Source: Clostridium sp. CAG:1000 (lineage in GTDB: Bacteria > Bacillota_I > Bacilli_A > RF39 > UBA660). Taken from it: DNA of 53,964 nt. The notes under the pieces were generated by a model, which did not search any database, was not told where the DNA came from, and was given only the letters and a program-made list of their open reading frames with translations. Of the stretch, positions 8,755-17,172 are shown in pieces. The stretch spans positions 1-53,964 of the forward strand of contig HG000338.1 in the NCBI GenBank assembly GCA_000436975.1, given 5' to 3'. The stretch's first letter is position 1; each line of letters opens with the position of its first letter. The position numbers and the translations under genes were made by a program.

Positions 8755-9586
8755 CTCTATACACCCCTTTTATTAAATCATGAATATTAGTATACTGTGA
8801 AATATCATGTCCTTTTTTATTACATTTTTCTATGAATGAAACTATTTTAGGTACTTCAAGATTATTTGATTTTAATAACCTAGTATCCCTAAACAATTCT
8901 TTTCCACCACTTTTAACTAGCTTAGTTAATCTTAATATATGAACAGTATCACTAATAGGATAAGCATAATTAGTATCTTTAGTAAGTAATATTATTGTCT
9001 TATTATATTTGTTTTTTAACATCTTTAAAAGAGATGTTAATTCTTTTTTATCTGTATATGAAAGACCAGTTGTAAATTCATCTAATATTAATACTTTAGG
9101 GTTATATATTATAGCACATGCAAGAGCAACTTTTTTAGCATCAACAACAGTTAAATCAAGTGGATTCATATTAAGATATGATTCATCAAGACCAACTAAT
9201 TTTAATGAATCAATTGCTCTTACTTCTAGTTTATCTAATTTATATTTAAAATATTTCATTCCAAATTCTATTTCTTTTTTAACAGTTTTATTAAAGAACA
9301 TATCAAATGGATTTTTAAATACATAGCCTGTTTGAAATCTAAGTTCATTAATATCTTTTATTCTTCTTCCATCATTAATAAATTTTCCAACTCTAACGCT
9401 ACCACTAGTCGGAACATTAAGTGCATTTATTAAGTCAGCTATTGCTGTTTTTCCACTATTAGAAGCACCTAATATGGTATGTATTTTACCTTTTTCAAGT
9501 TTAAATGTTACATTATTAAGAATGGTCTTTTCAAGAGGAGTTCCTTTATTAATTATAAAACTAACATTATTAAATTCTATTTCCAT
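8744..9586 (-). CDS. ecfA2: ECF transporter ATPase EcfA2, degenerate ABC motifs
   Basis: A 280-residue ABC ATPase in the EcfA2 position. Walker A is intact (GASNSGKT, 40-47) and Walker B keeps the catalytic glutamate (LILDEF, D169-E170). Other motifs are altered: the Q-loop glutamine is lysine (VFKNP, K91), the LSGGQ signature reads LTVVD (145-149) and the switch histidine is lysine (LTKDT, K203). The start lies within the end of ecfA1 (10-base overlap), indicating coupled synthesis. In a heterodimer its intact Walker site would face the EcfA1 signature LGSSD, and its degenerate signature would face the broken EcfA1 Walker A. That leaves at most one working ATP site. Confidence 0.87.
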   Translation of the reverse strand: MEIEFNNVSFIINKGTPLEKTILNNVTFKLEKGKIHTILGASNSGKTAIADLINALNVPTSGSVRVGKFINDGRRIKDINELRFQTGYVFKNPFDMFFNKTVKKEIEFGMKYFKYKLDKLEVRAIDSLKLVGLDESYLNMNPLDLTVVDAKKVALACAIIYNPKVLILDEFTTGLSYTDKKELTSLLKMLKNKYNKTIILLTKDTNYAYPISDTVHILRLTKLVKSGGKELFRDTRLLKSNNLEVPKIVSFIEKCNKKGHDISQYTNIHDLIKGVYRDVF

Positions 9587-10344
9587 AATGCATTCACCAA
9601 CTTTTCATTAGTTAAATAATATTTTTTAATTAAACCATAATCCATAAAATATTTATTTAAATCTATTATAAACGGAAGGGATATACCAAGCCTTTTTAGT
9701 AATTTTTCTTCGTTTAATACACTAAGTGTTTTTCCTTCACATACTAATTTTTTATCATGAATCACATATATTTTATCGCCATACATAGACTGTTCTATAT
9801 CATTTGTAAAATTAATAACAATTCCTCCACTATTTGAATAATCTTTTAAAATATTAAAAATAAGAAGTTTATCTTCATAATCTAGTTCACTTATTACATT
9901 ATCAATCACTAATATTTTAGGTTTAATTATCATAGATGACAATATTTTCATTTTAACTTTATCACTTGAACCTAAACTATTAGGATCCCTTTCTAATAAT
10001 TCATCTAATTTAAACATTCTAGCATATGAACTTATAAGTTCCCTTATTTCATTCTTTTTCATAGCTAAACTTTCAAGTCCATAGACAATCTCATCAACTA
10101 CTTTTTCACCTACAAATATATCTAAATGTTTATAAACAACTATACTCATATTTCTTCTCATTTTAAGTAGAGTTTTATATTCAAATTTACTATTGTTTAT
10201 TATTATTTCTGCTTTTTTATTACCATGTAAAAGAGTATGAACTATTAAATCATTATTATTTCCAACTATAGTAACAAAATCTTTTTCTTTAAGTTCAAAA
10301 GAAATATCATCACCGAACTTGTATTTAAATATTACATCTTCCAT
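9577..10344 (-). CDS. ecfA1: ECF transporter ATPase EcfA1, non-canonical Walker motifs
   Basis: A 255-residue protein in the EcfA1 position. The ABC fold is recognisable from FKYKFGDDISFELKEKD, IVVYKHLDIF, DEIVYGLE and KPKILVIDN. The nucleotide-binding motifs are badly eroded: Walker A reads GNNNDLIV (28-35) without the lysine, the Q-loop glutamine is K72, the signature is LGSSD (124-128), the catalytic glutamate is N149 and the switch histidine is N181. I start it at the ATG at 10344, which follows TAGGAG; an upstream ATG at 10371 is poorly placed. First gene of ecfA1-ecfA2-ecfT-truA. It is full length with overlapping neighbours, so it is a maintained protein rather than a pseudogene. Confidence 0.85.
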   Translation of the reverse strand: MEDVIFKYKFGDDISFELKEKDFVTIVGNNNDLIVHTLLHGNKKAEIIINNSKFEYKTLLKMRRNMSIVVYKHLDIFVGEKVVDEIVYGLESLAMKKNEIRELISSYARMFKLDELLERDPNSLGSSDKVKMKILSSMIIKPKILVIDNVISELDYEDKLLIFNILKDYSNSGGIVINFTNDIEQSMYGDKIYVIHDKKLVCEGKTLSVLNEEKLLKRLGISLPFIIDLNKYFMDYGLIKKYYLTNEKLVNALWK

Positions 10345-10380
10345 AAATAATCTCCTAAATAAATTATACAATATTTTGAT

Positions 10381-10418
10381 ATAAAAAAAAACAGTTGATT
10401 AATCTATTTCAACTGTTT
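10381..10418 (-). terminator. Intrinsic terminator of the prepilin-like gene
   Basis: On the minus strand AACAGTTGA (10409-10417) pairs with TCAACTGTT (10390-10398), followed by a run of T. The arms include the last codons and stop of the gene. Confidence 0.85.
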
Positions 10419-11118
10419 GATCAGTTATTATTTTAACAGATAATGTTCCTTGTCCATCTATGTCATATACACCAAGCACTCTAAACATTACTCCATCATA
10501 TTTTAAATAATTATTTTTTTCGTTACCAGATATTATACAAGCTCCATTTAATATTTTTGCACCATTAGAGTCAACTATATATTTATTGTTATCACCACAC
10601 TTGCATGTTTTACCATCTGAAGTTTTACCTTTAAATTCACCACTTTTAAACTTATCACACACAGTAGTTACTAACTCTTTAACTACTAATGCTTCATTTG
10701 ATGCCTTACCATTAAATTTAGCACTAAATCCAGCAGTTTGTTTTTTTACTATTACATATTGTCCATTCATAGATGTATTATCTTTTGGATTAGTTAAACA
10801 TTTGCCATTAAACTTAACAGTAGTCTTAGTGTCACTTAATTCTACATCTCCATTACAAGTAGCATCTCCACTTAAGTAATTTCCGTTAATAAGTTCATAT
10901 ACATAAATTTTTACTTCAGTAACACCATTAAATATATCAGGATTATTACTTGCATATAATACTGCAGCATTTTCTATATTTGATACAGTTTCGGTATATA
11001 ATCTATTGTTAATATTCTTATTTATTGTTAATATACTAGGCACAGCTATAGCCGTAATAATACCTATTATTGCTATTACAACTAGTAATTCAGTTAATGT
11101 AAATCCTTTTTTATTCAT
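10399..11118 (-). CDS. Type IV prepilin-like secreted protein
   Basis: A protein of 239 residues beginning with a class III signal: short basic MNKKG, then FTLTELLVVIAIIGIITAIA, with the conserved glutamate at +5 after the predicted prepilin peptidase cleavage following the glycine. The rest is a soluble domain with six to seven cysteines, including a CKC pair, and a C-terminal segment NYLKYDGVMFRVLGVY that looks like a small beta domain. It could be a minor pilin or a pilin-anchored surface protein. No pilus assembly genes are adjacent. The ATG follows GAAGGTG. It has its own terminator, so it is probably monocistronic. Confidence 0.85.
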   Translation of the reverse strand: MNKKGFTLTELLVVIAIIGIITAIAVPSILTINKNINNRLYTETVSNIENAAVLYASNNPDIFNGVTEVKIYVYELINGNYLSGDATCNGDVELSDTKTTVKFNGKCLTNPKDNTSMNGQYVIVKKQTAGFSAKFNGKASNEALVVKELVTTVCDKFKSGEFKGKTSDGKTCKCGDNNKYIVDSNGAKILNGACIISGNEKNNYLKYDGVMFRVLGVYDIDGQGTLSVKIITDQTVEID

Positions 11119-11173
11119 ACTATTACACCTTCTATTCTAATAATATTATAATAAATAAACTATAGATTTTCAA

Positions 11174-11761
11174 CTAATTTTCAAAATAATTTTCTATGAT
11201 ATCATAAACTCTTTCTTTACCAAGCTTAGTCACACTAGAAAAATTAATTATCTCATCGCCTAAGGCTGGCATAAGAGTTTTCTTAATCAAATCATTTTGT
11301 TTATCTCTAAGAGAACGATTGACTTTATCAAATTTAGTTGTAACTATTGTTACAGGTAAATTATAGTATTTCAAGAATTTATACATTAAAACATCATCTT
11401 CAGTTGGTTTATGTCTAAAATCAACAAGCAAAAATACATGCTTTAAGTTTTGTCTATTTTTAAGGTATTCTTCTATCATAATACCAAATTTCTCTATTTG
11501 TTTTTTGGATGTTTGAGCATATCCATATCCAGGTACATCAACTATATAAAATTGTGAATTAATGTGATAGAAATTAATAGTCTGAGTTTTACCAGGCTTA
11601 GAACTAGTTTTAGCCATATTTTTTCTATTTATAATCGTATTAATAAAACTACTTTTTCCTACATTGCTTCTACCTAATATTAGAAATTCATTCTTTTTAT
11701 CATCAGGATATTGTGATATTCTAACAGCACAAATAGGCTCTTCAACATTAACTACTTCCAT
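11174..11761 (-). CDS. engB: Ribosome biogenesis GTPase EngB/YsxC
   Basis: A protein of 195 residues, typical for YsxC/EngB, a TRAFAC GTPase needed for late 50S subunit assembly. G1 is GRSNVGKS near residue 30, G2/G3 lie in KPGKTQTINF and DVPGYGYA, and G4 is TKFDK. It is the last gene of ackA-nrnA-engB; its start overlaps the nrnA stop by one base. Confidence 0.96.
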   Translation of the reverse strand: MEVVNVEEPICAVRISQYPDDKKNEFLILGRSNVGKSSFINTIINRKNMAKTSSKPGKTQTINFYHINSQFYIVDVPGYGYAQTSKKQIEKFGIMIEEYLKNRQNLKHVFLLVDFRHKPTEDDVLMYKFLKYYNLPVTIVTTKFDKVNRSLRDKQNDLIKKTLMPALGDEIINFSSVTKLGKERVYDIIENYFEN

Positions 11762-12723
11762 TATTTTTCCTCACTTTCTTTATATTCTTTACAACATAAA
11801 GATAAATCTTTTAATAAAGCATCAATATTTTCTTTTTTATCAGTTCTAACACCACTAGCATAAGCATGTCCCCCGCCATTATATTTAGCAGCAATTAAAT
11901 TTATTACCGGTCCTCTACTTCTAATATTAACTTTATACAAATTATTCTTTACATCATGAGTTACAAATACCCATACAAGAACTTCTTTAATATTATTAAA
12001 GTCATTAATCATATTAGATACAGAAGATATATCTGCTCCAAGAGAAGTAATAACATCCTCATCTATTTCTAAATGAGCAAATCCATACTTATCTACTTTT
12101 ATAGTTGATGCTATATAACCAAGCAATCTTATTTCTGATAATGGTCTTTTATATACTTGTCTATATATTTTATCTATGTCTAATTTATATTTTTTAATAA
12201 GTTCACTTACTAATAAAAATGTATTTGAATTAACATTAACTAAAAATCTATTAGTATCACTTACTATACCAGTATATAAGTTACTAGCAATATTTTCATT
12301 CATCTTAAGCTTAGTATTGTTAATAAGGAGTAATACTAATTCTGATGCAGAACTAGCACTATCCTTAATTAACTCAACTCTACCAAATGTATCAACCTTA
12401 GGATGATGATCAATCTTAACTACATTTTTAAATGATAAGAAATTATCTATATCTACTCTTTTATTATCAGGTGTATCAACAACTATTAATAATGAATTTT
12501 CATAATCAAAATCAGTTACCTTATCAACATGACCAAAATATTTGAATCTTGAAACAGTTGCTCCAACTGCATAAACTTCTTTACTTGGAAATGTTAATTT
12601 AATAGACTCTTTGAGTCCCATTTGGCTACCAAAAGCATCTGGATCAGGTCCTATATGTCTTGCTATATAGATTTTCTTATATTTCTTTATTTCATTATAA
12701 ATTGCTTTATAAATATTGTTCAT
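11761..12723 (-). CDS. nrnA: DHH/DHHA1 phosphoesterase, NrnA-type oligoribonuclease/pAp phosphatase
   Basis: A protein of 320 residues with the DHH superfamily motifs: RHIGPDPDAFGSQ (motif I), VVDTPD (motif II), DHHPKVD (motif III) and the C-terminal DHHA1 signature GGGHAYASG. NrnA-type enzymes degrade nanoRNAs and dephosphorylate pAp with Mn(II). c-di-AMP-type phosphodiesterases share the fold but usually have extra domains; the length and plain DHH-DHHA1 layout favour NrnA. It follows ackA after 12 bases and overlaps engB. The cyclic-di-AMP synthase cdaA lies elsewhere in the window, so a role in pApA turnover is an additional possibility. Confidence 0.92.
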   Translation of the reverse strand: MNNIYKAIYNEIKKYKKIYIARHIGPDPDAFGSQMGLKESIKLTFPSKEVYAVGATVSRFKYFGHVDKVTDFDYENSLLIVVDTPDNKRVDIDNFLSFKNVVKIDHHPKVDTFGRVELIKDSASSASELVLLLINNTKLKMNENIASNLYTGIVSDTNRFLVNVNSNTFLLVSELIKKYKLDIDKIYRQVYKRPLSEIRLLGYIASTIKVDKYGFAHLEIDEDVITSLGADISSVSNMINDFNNIKEVLVWVFVTHDVKNNLYKVNIRSRGPVINLIAAKYNGGGHAYASGVRTDKKENIDALLKDLSLCCKEYKESEEK

Positions 12724-12735
12724 AATTACTTCTTT

Positions 12736-13914
12736 CTATTTATTTATCAAATCATATGTGTCTTTAGCTATCATTAATTCTTCATCTGTAGGAATTACAC
12801 ATACTTTAATAGTAGAATCTTCGCTACTAATAATTCCTTCTATACCACGAGTACTATTCTTTTCAGGATCAAGTTTTACACCCATAAAGTTTAATCTCTT
12901 AATAATTAAATCTCTCATAACATCAGAGTTTTCACCAACACCTGCTGTGAAAGTAATATAGTCTGCTCCTTCAAGTAATGCATTATACATAACTATATAA
13001 TCTACTATTCTCTTAGCATACATATTTATAGCAGTAATACATCTAGGATCTCTATTATTATATCCTTCTTCAACATCTCTCATATCACTACTTACACCAG
13101 TAAGTCCAAGAACACCACTCTTTTTATTTAAATCTGTCATAACCTCATCAAACTTTTTACCAGTCGAACTCATAACATATGGAATTAATCCAACATCAAT
13201 GTCACCACAACGAGTACCCATAATTACACCAGCAATTGGAGTAAATCCCATAGATGTAGCAATACTCTTACCATTTTTAATAGCACATATACTAGCACCA
13301 TTACCAATATGGCAATTAATTATTTTCTTATGTTCACCTAACATATCATGCATTTTTTCACAAATGAATCTATGACTAGTTCCATGGAATCCATATCTTC
13401 TAACTCCATATCTTTCATACCATTCATATGGTACTGCATATAAGTATTCTTCCTTATCCATTGTTTGATGGAAGGCAGTATCAAACACAGCAACCATTGG
13501 AGTATTTGGAAGCACTTCTTTAAAACTTCTAACACCAACTAGATTAGCAGGGTTATGTAAAGGAGCAAGAGGTACTAATTTTTCAACAGTAGATAATACA
13601 TCATCATCAATAATAACGCTTTCAGTATATTTATCTCCTCCATGTACAAGTCTATGACCAACGCCATCAATATCATCATATGAATTAATAACTTTATAAT
13701 TAATTAATTCATCAAGAAGATATTTTACTGCATCAGTATGATCCTTTAATAATACTTCTTTTTTATCTTTATTACCATTATATTTAATAGTATAGAAGCT
13801 ATCAGGTAATCCTATTTTTTCAAAAGTACCACTAATTATTACTTTTTCATCTGGTAACTCAATTAAAGTAAATTTTAATGATGAACTACCAGCATTAACA
13901 CTTAATATTTTCAT
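12736..13914 (-). CDS. ackA: Acetate kinase
   Basis: A protein of 392 residues, standard length. It begins MKILSVNAGSSSLKF, a signature of the ASKHA phosphotransferase fold. Other conserved segments are HRLVHGGDKY, FDTAFHQTM, RRYGFHGTSHR, CHIGNGAS and FTAGVGENS. It interconverts acetate plus ATP and acetyl phosphate plus ADP, usually making ATP by fermentation. No pta is adjacent. The ATG follows AGAAAGAAGG. It leads the ackA-nrnA-engB transcription unit behind an extended -10 promoter at 13942-13950. Confidence 0.98.
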   Translation of the reverse strand: MKILSVNAGSSSLKFTLIELPDEKVIISGTFEKIGLPDSFYTIKYNGNKDKKEVLLKDHTDAVKYLLDELINYKVINSYDDIDGVGHRLVHGGDKYTESVIIDDDVLSTVEKLVPLAPLHNPANLVGVRSFKEVLPNTPMVAVFDTAFHQTMDKEEYLYAVPYEWYERYGVRRYGFHGTSHRFICEKMHDMLGEHKKIINCHIGNGASICAIKNGKSIATSMGFTPIAGVIMGTRCGDIDVGLIPYVMSSTGKKFDEVMTDLNKKSGVLGLTGVSSDMRDVEEGYNNRDPRCITAINMYAKRIVDYIVMYNALLEGADYITFTAGVGENSDVMRDLIIKRLNFMGVKLDPEKNSTRGIEGIISSEDSTIKVCVIPTDEELMIAKDTYDLINK

Positions 13915-13941
13915 TATAATTCCTTCTTTCTTATCTACTTT

Positions 13942-13950
13942 ATTATAGCA
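13942..13950 (-). promoter_or_regulatory. Extended -10 promoter of ackA
   Basis: TGCTATAAT on the minus strand is a perfect extended -10 element about 28 bases upstream of the ackA start. The -35 region is poor, as is usual for extended -10 promoters. Confidence 0.6.
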
Positions 13951-13961
13951 AAGAAAACATC

Positions 13962-13993
13962 AAAATAAAAGAATAACTTAAGATAAGTTATTC
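13962..13993 (-). terminator. Intrinsic terminator of the 13988-14644 gene
   Basis: GAATAACTTA and TAAGTTATTC form a perfect 10-bp stem with a 3-base loop, followed on the minus strand by TTTTATTTT. It includes the stop codon of the gene. Confidence 0.85.
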
Positions 13994-14644
13994 AAAGCAA
14001 AAACTTCTATTATATTTTTTAGTTACCTCTTCACTACAATAATCTTTTTCAATTGTTGTATTGCTAAATTCAAAGTTATCAAGATTTATATCATATACTT
14101 TAAGTATACCTTTATCATAATCCATTTCATATGCAGTAAATACGCCATCATTAACTTCATAATCTCCATGATATCTAAGTAATATTTTACCATCTTTAAT
14201 AATTGTTATCATTCCATAAAACTCTATCATTTCACTTGTAATATAATAATTACCATATTTACATAGTTTATTCATTCCATATTTACCACTCTTACCACTA
14301 TATATTAATTTATCATTAAAGTATATATTAGCTTTTTTATTTTTAATATCCACAGAATAATTTATTTTGTTATTATCACTCACTATAATTTGATAAGTAC
14401 CCCATTTAAGTTCATCAGTGTAGAATGACGAGTTAAATAAATCAAAACAATTATTTTTTAATTTAACTTCGTATTTTAATGGAACATCACTTAAATTAAT
14501 TAAATAATTTTTATCAATATAATTTATATCTTTTTTAACTTCAGTATTATTATTAACATTACCACTAAAATTAATATCAACTACAAAAAATATAAAAGCA
14601 AATAACGCTATAAGTAATAATAAACTAACATATATCTTTTTCAT
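13988..14644 (-). CDS. Membrane-anchored extracytoplasmic protein, unknown
   Basis: A protein of 218 residues with one N-terminal hydrophobic helix (about 5-25, LLLLIALFAFIFFVV) after MKK, then a soluble domain rich in beta-strand-like patterns, aromatic residues and four cysteines (NNCFDLF, KLCKYG, KDYCSEE and RSFCFE). There is no lipobox, so it is anchored by an uncleaved signal or secreted. I do not recognise the family. The start follows TTGGTGA. It is monocistronic, with its own consensus promoter (14660-14688) and terminator. The paired cysteines suggest disulfides in the exported domain. Confidence 0.8.
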   Translation of the reverse strand: MKKIYVSLLLLIALFAFIFFVVDINFSGNVNNNTEVKKDINYIDKNYLINLSDVPLKYEVKLKNNCFDLFNSSFYTDELKWGTYQIIVSDNNKINYSVDIKNKKANIYFNDKLIYSGKSGKYGMNKLCKYGNYYITSEMIEFYGMITIIKDGKILLRYHGDYEVNDGVFTAYEMDYDKGILKVYDINLDNFEFSNTTIEKDYCSEEVTKKYNRSFCFE

Positions 14645-14659
14645 TTTATCACCAACTTT

Positions 14660-14688
14660 ATTATAATAGAAAAAAGATTAATAATCAA
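14660..14688 (-). promoter_or_regulatory. Promoter of the 13988-14644 gene
   Basis: TTGATT (14683-14688), 17 bases and TATAAT (14660-14665) on the minus strand. The -35 box lies in the loop of the terminator of the small gene upstream. Confidence 0.7.
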
Positions 14689-14697
14689 ATTAATCTT
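14668..14697 (-). terminator. Intrinsic terminator after the 43-codon gene
   Basis: AAAGATTAAT and ATTAATCTTT form a 10-bp stem with loop TTGATT, followed by a T run on the minus strand. It overlaps the stop of the small gene at 14690. Confidence 0.75.
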
Positions 14698-14821
14698 TAA
14701 ACTTCTCTATTCTGTTATATTCGCTATCTTCTAAAGATGTATATTCTTCATTTCTTGTATTAATACATTTCATCTTATATAACAGTTTATTTCTTTTACT
14801 AAAATAATTATTTAAAAGCAT
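14690..14821 (-). CDS. Small protein, 43 residues (tentative)
   Basis: An open frame of 43 codons begins at the ATG at 14821 (MLLNNYFSKRNKLLYKMK) and ends at TAA inside a terminator. The product is highly charged with no membrane segment. A GGTGAT ribosome-binding site precedes it with normal spacing, but the start codon lies in the 3' arm and the binding site in the loop of the hairpin that ends thiI. Translation would need transcripts that read through and open that hairpin. Its own terminator and charged composition favour a real gene, but homologues are needed to confirm it. Confidence 0.45.
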   Translation of the reverse strand: MLLNNYFSKRNKLLYKMKCINTRNEEYTSLEDSEYNRIEKFKD

Positions 14822-14845
14822 AATATCACCATTAAATATTATGCT
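14811..14845 (-). terminator. Hairpin after thiI, also enclosing the start of the small gene
   Basis: On the minus strand AGCATAATAT and ATATTATGCT form a perfect 10-bp stem around the loop TTAATGGTG, followed by TTTTAAATAATT. It lies 20 bases after the thiI stop and looks like an intrinsic terminator with a modest T tract. Confidence 0.65.
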
Positions 14846-14864
14846 CTAAAGATATTAATTAATA

Positions 14865-16040
14865 CTATAATAAATCACTTTTAACTTCTTTTAAATCAAC
14901 AATTTCAATATTATTAACGGCTTCATCCAATAACTCACTAAAATCATATAAACTCTCTTCATGATAAATATGTTTTAAATTTGGATTAATAACAGGATGT
15001 TTAGGTACAAAAACAGTGCAACAATCTTCATAAGGAAGTATACTTGTCTCATATGTATCTATTTTCTTAGCTATATCAATAATATCTAATTTATCAAAAG
15101 AACATAATGGTCTTAATATTGGAAAGTTCGTAACATCATTAACAGAAAGTATACTAGATAAAGTTTGACTTGCTACTTGTCCTATACTTTCACCATTAAC
15201 AATAGCTAAACATTTATTCTTTTTAGCAACTCTTTGCGCTATTCTATACATCATCCTTCTCATAATTGTTATTAAATAATCTGGATCGAGATTTTTATAT
15301 ATAGCTTCTTGTATTTTAGTAAAGTTTACTACTAAAAGCTTACCATTTGAATTATATTTTTCTAGTTTACGAGCAAGTGTTATCACTTTGTTTCTTGCTT
15401 CAATACTAGTATGAGGTCTACTTTCAAAATATAAGTAATATAGTTCTACCCCTCTTTTAATAGTCAAATATCCAGCAACTGGCGAGTCTATCCCACCACT
15501 TAACATCAATAACCCACGTCCAAGAGTACTTACAGGATAACCACCTAAACCTTTGATTCTATTTTCATAAATATATACGCCTTCACATCTAATTTCTATA
15601 TTAAGTAAATAGTCTGGGTTGTGCACATCGACCTTACAATTGATATTTTTAAGTATGTGTCCTCCTATAATATTATTTATTTCCATTGATTTAATAGGAT
15701 AAGATTTATCACTTCTATTAGTTTCAACTTTAAAAGTTTTAAAGGTTTTGTTTTTCATAATATCAAGAGAAATATTTTTAATATTAAGAGTACTTGTATC
15801 AGTAGAACTAATACATATTACTATTTCATGTATTCCAAATATACTTTTAAGAATAGATATTATTTTATCTATATCACTCTCTTCACAATATATAAACATT
15901 CTATAATAGTCATCTTTAATTTCAATATTATAGTCAGTTAATTTATTTAATATATTTTTTCTTAATGTCTTTATAAAAAATCCTCTATTATCTTTTTTAG
16001 TAGTTAATTCTCCATATTTTATTAATATTATTCTTTTCAT
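14865..16040 (-). CDS. thiI: tRNA 4-thiouridine synthase ThiI
   Basis: A protein of 391 residues: an N-terminal ferredoxin-like and THUMP RNA-binding region (about 1-165) followed by a PP-loop ATPase with SGGIDSPV at 181-188. ThiI adenylates U8 of tRNA and uses sulfur from a cysteine desulfurase to make s4U; in many bacteria it also supplies the thiamine thiazole. There is no C-terminal rhodanese domain, as in Bacillus. The cysteines in YEDCCTVF are candidates for the sulfur relay. The start overlaps the stop of the cysteine desulfurase gene by four bases, which identifies its sulfur donor. Confidence 0.96.
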   Translation of the reverse strand: MKRIILIKYGELTTKKDNRGFFIKTLRKNILNKLTDYNIEIKDDYYRMFIYCEESDIDKIISILKSIFGIHEIVICISSTDTSTLNIKNISLDIMKNKTFKTFKVETNRSDKSYPIKSMEINNIIGGHILKNINCKVDVHNPDYLLNIEIRCEGVYIYENRIKGLGGYPVSTLGRGLLMLSGGIDSPVAGYLTIKRGVELYYLYFESRPHTSIEARNKVITLARKLEKYNSNGKLLVVNFTKIQEAIYKNLDPDYLITIMRRMMYRIAQRVAKKNKCLAIVNGESIGQVASQTLSSILSVNDVTNFPILRPLCSFDKLDIIDIAKKIDTYETSILPYEDCCTVFVPKHPVINPNLKHIYHEESLYDFSELLDEAVNNIEIVDLKEVKSDLL

Positions 16041-17161
16041 TTTAATAATAACTCATTCCATACCTTATCAAATATATTTAGAAAATCATGTATATCTTCC
16101 ATACTTGTTAAATGTGATAAACTAACCCTAATAGAAGTTGTTGATACATCCTTATTTCCATTTGATATTGCTTTTAATACAACGCTTTCTTCAAGTGAAG
16201 AGCAAGCAGTAGTAGTAGATACATACACTTCATACTTCTCAAGAGCATGAACAAATGTCTCAGATTTTATCTTAAGTAAACTAAAATTAACTATTTGAGG
16301 GACACAAAGATCATTAGAATTTATTTGAATAGGATATTTAGATAATCCTTTTAATAATTCAGATTTTAACTTTTCACACTTTTTAACATTCTTATCAAAA
16401 TTATCATTCATAAGTCTTATAGCTTTAGAAAATGCAACAATTAAAGGTAAGGCAGGAGTTCCTCCTCTAAAAGGGCAATTCTCAGTAGTACCATATATTA
16501 ATGTATCTATTTGTAAATCTCTTCTTTTATATAAAATACCTATTCCCTTAGGAGCATATATTTTATGTGATGAGAATGATGCCAAATCAAGATCACTTAA
16601 ATAGAATTTAGTTTTACCAAGAGCTTGTGTTAAATCACTATGGAATATTACATTAGGATTCTTTTTATTAATAATTTGTCTAATAGTCTTAAGTGGCTGT
16701 TTAAATCCCGTTTCAGAATTAACTGCACATATACTTACAAGTATAGTATCATCACGAATCAAACTTTCTAAATCTTTTAAATCTATTTGTCCATTAGGAA
16801 GAATATTTACAAAGGACACTTCATAACCGATACTACTTAAAAATCCCATCACTTCCAAAATACTTTTATGTTCTAGTTTAGATGTAATGATATGTTTACC
16901 ACGAGATGCATATTTAAATGCTACACCTTTTACAGCAGTAGTATTACTTTCACTAGCACCACTAGTAAATATTAATTCTTTTGGATGACAATTAAATATA
17001 TCAGCAATTTGATTAGTAGCTTGCATCAATAATTCTTTTGATCTAACACCAAGAGTATGTATACTATTGGCATTAGCAATATAATCACGAGTTACCTTTA
17101 CATAAGAATCAAGTACTCCCTCATCCACTGGAGTAGTTGCACTATAATCTAAATAAATCAT
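16037..17161 (-). CDS. Cysteine desulfurase (NifS/IscS family), probable ThiI partner
   Basis: A PLP enzyme of 374 residues that takes sulfur from cysteine as an enzyme persulfide. The N-terminus reads YLDYSATTPV, the family's YLDxxATTP motif. The PLP-stacking histidine is H98 (LEHKS), the Schiff-base lysine K200 (SSHKIYAPKG) and the active cysteine C320 (TTACSSLEE). Its direct coupling to thiI matches the nifZ-thiI pair of Bacillus, so tRNA thiolation is the likely main role. Supply to the sufCB pair elsewhere in the window is also possible, because no other desulfurase is present here. The start follows TAGGAGG; RNase J ends 11 bases upstream. Confidence 0.95.
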   Translation of the reverse strand: MIYLDYSATTPVDEGVLDSYVKVTRDYIANANSIHTLGVRSKELLMQATNQIADIFNCHPKELIFTSGASESNTTAVKGVAFKYASRGKHIITSKLEHKSILEVMGFLSSIGYEVSFVNILPNGQIDLKDLESLIRDDTILVSICAVNSETGFKQPLKTIRQIINKKNPNVIFHSDLTQALGKTKFYLSDLDLASFSSHKIYAPKGIGILYKRRDLQIDTLIYGTTENCPFRGGTPALPLIVAFSKAIRLMNDNFDKNVKKCEKLKSELLKGLSKYPIQINSNDLCVPQIVNFSLLKIKSETFVHALEKYEVYVSTTTACSSLEESVVLKAISNGNKDVSTTSIRVSLSHLTSMEDIHDFLNIFDKVWNELLLK

Positions 17162-17172
17162 TTTTAATCCTC

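Noticed and set aside
13338..13538. Minus-strand frame of 66 codons within ackA
   Set aside because: It is a shifted frame inside the conserved acetate kinase gene.
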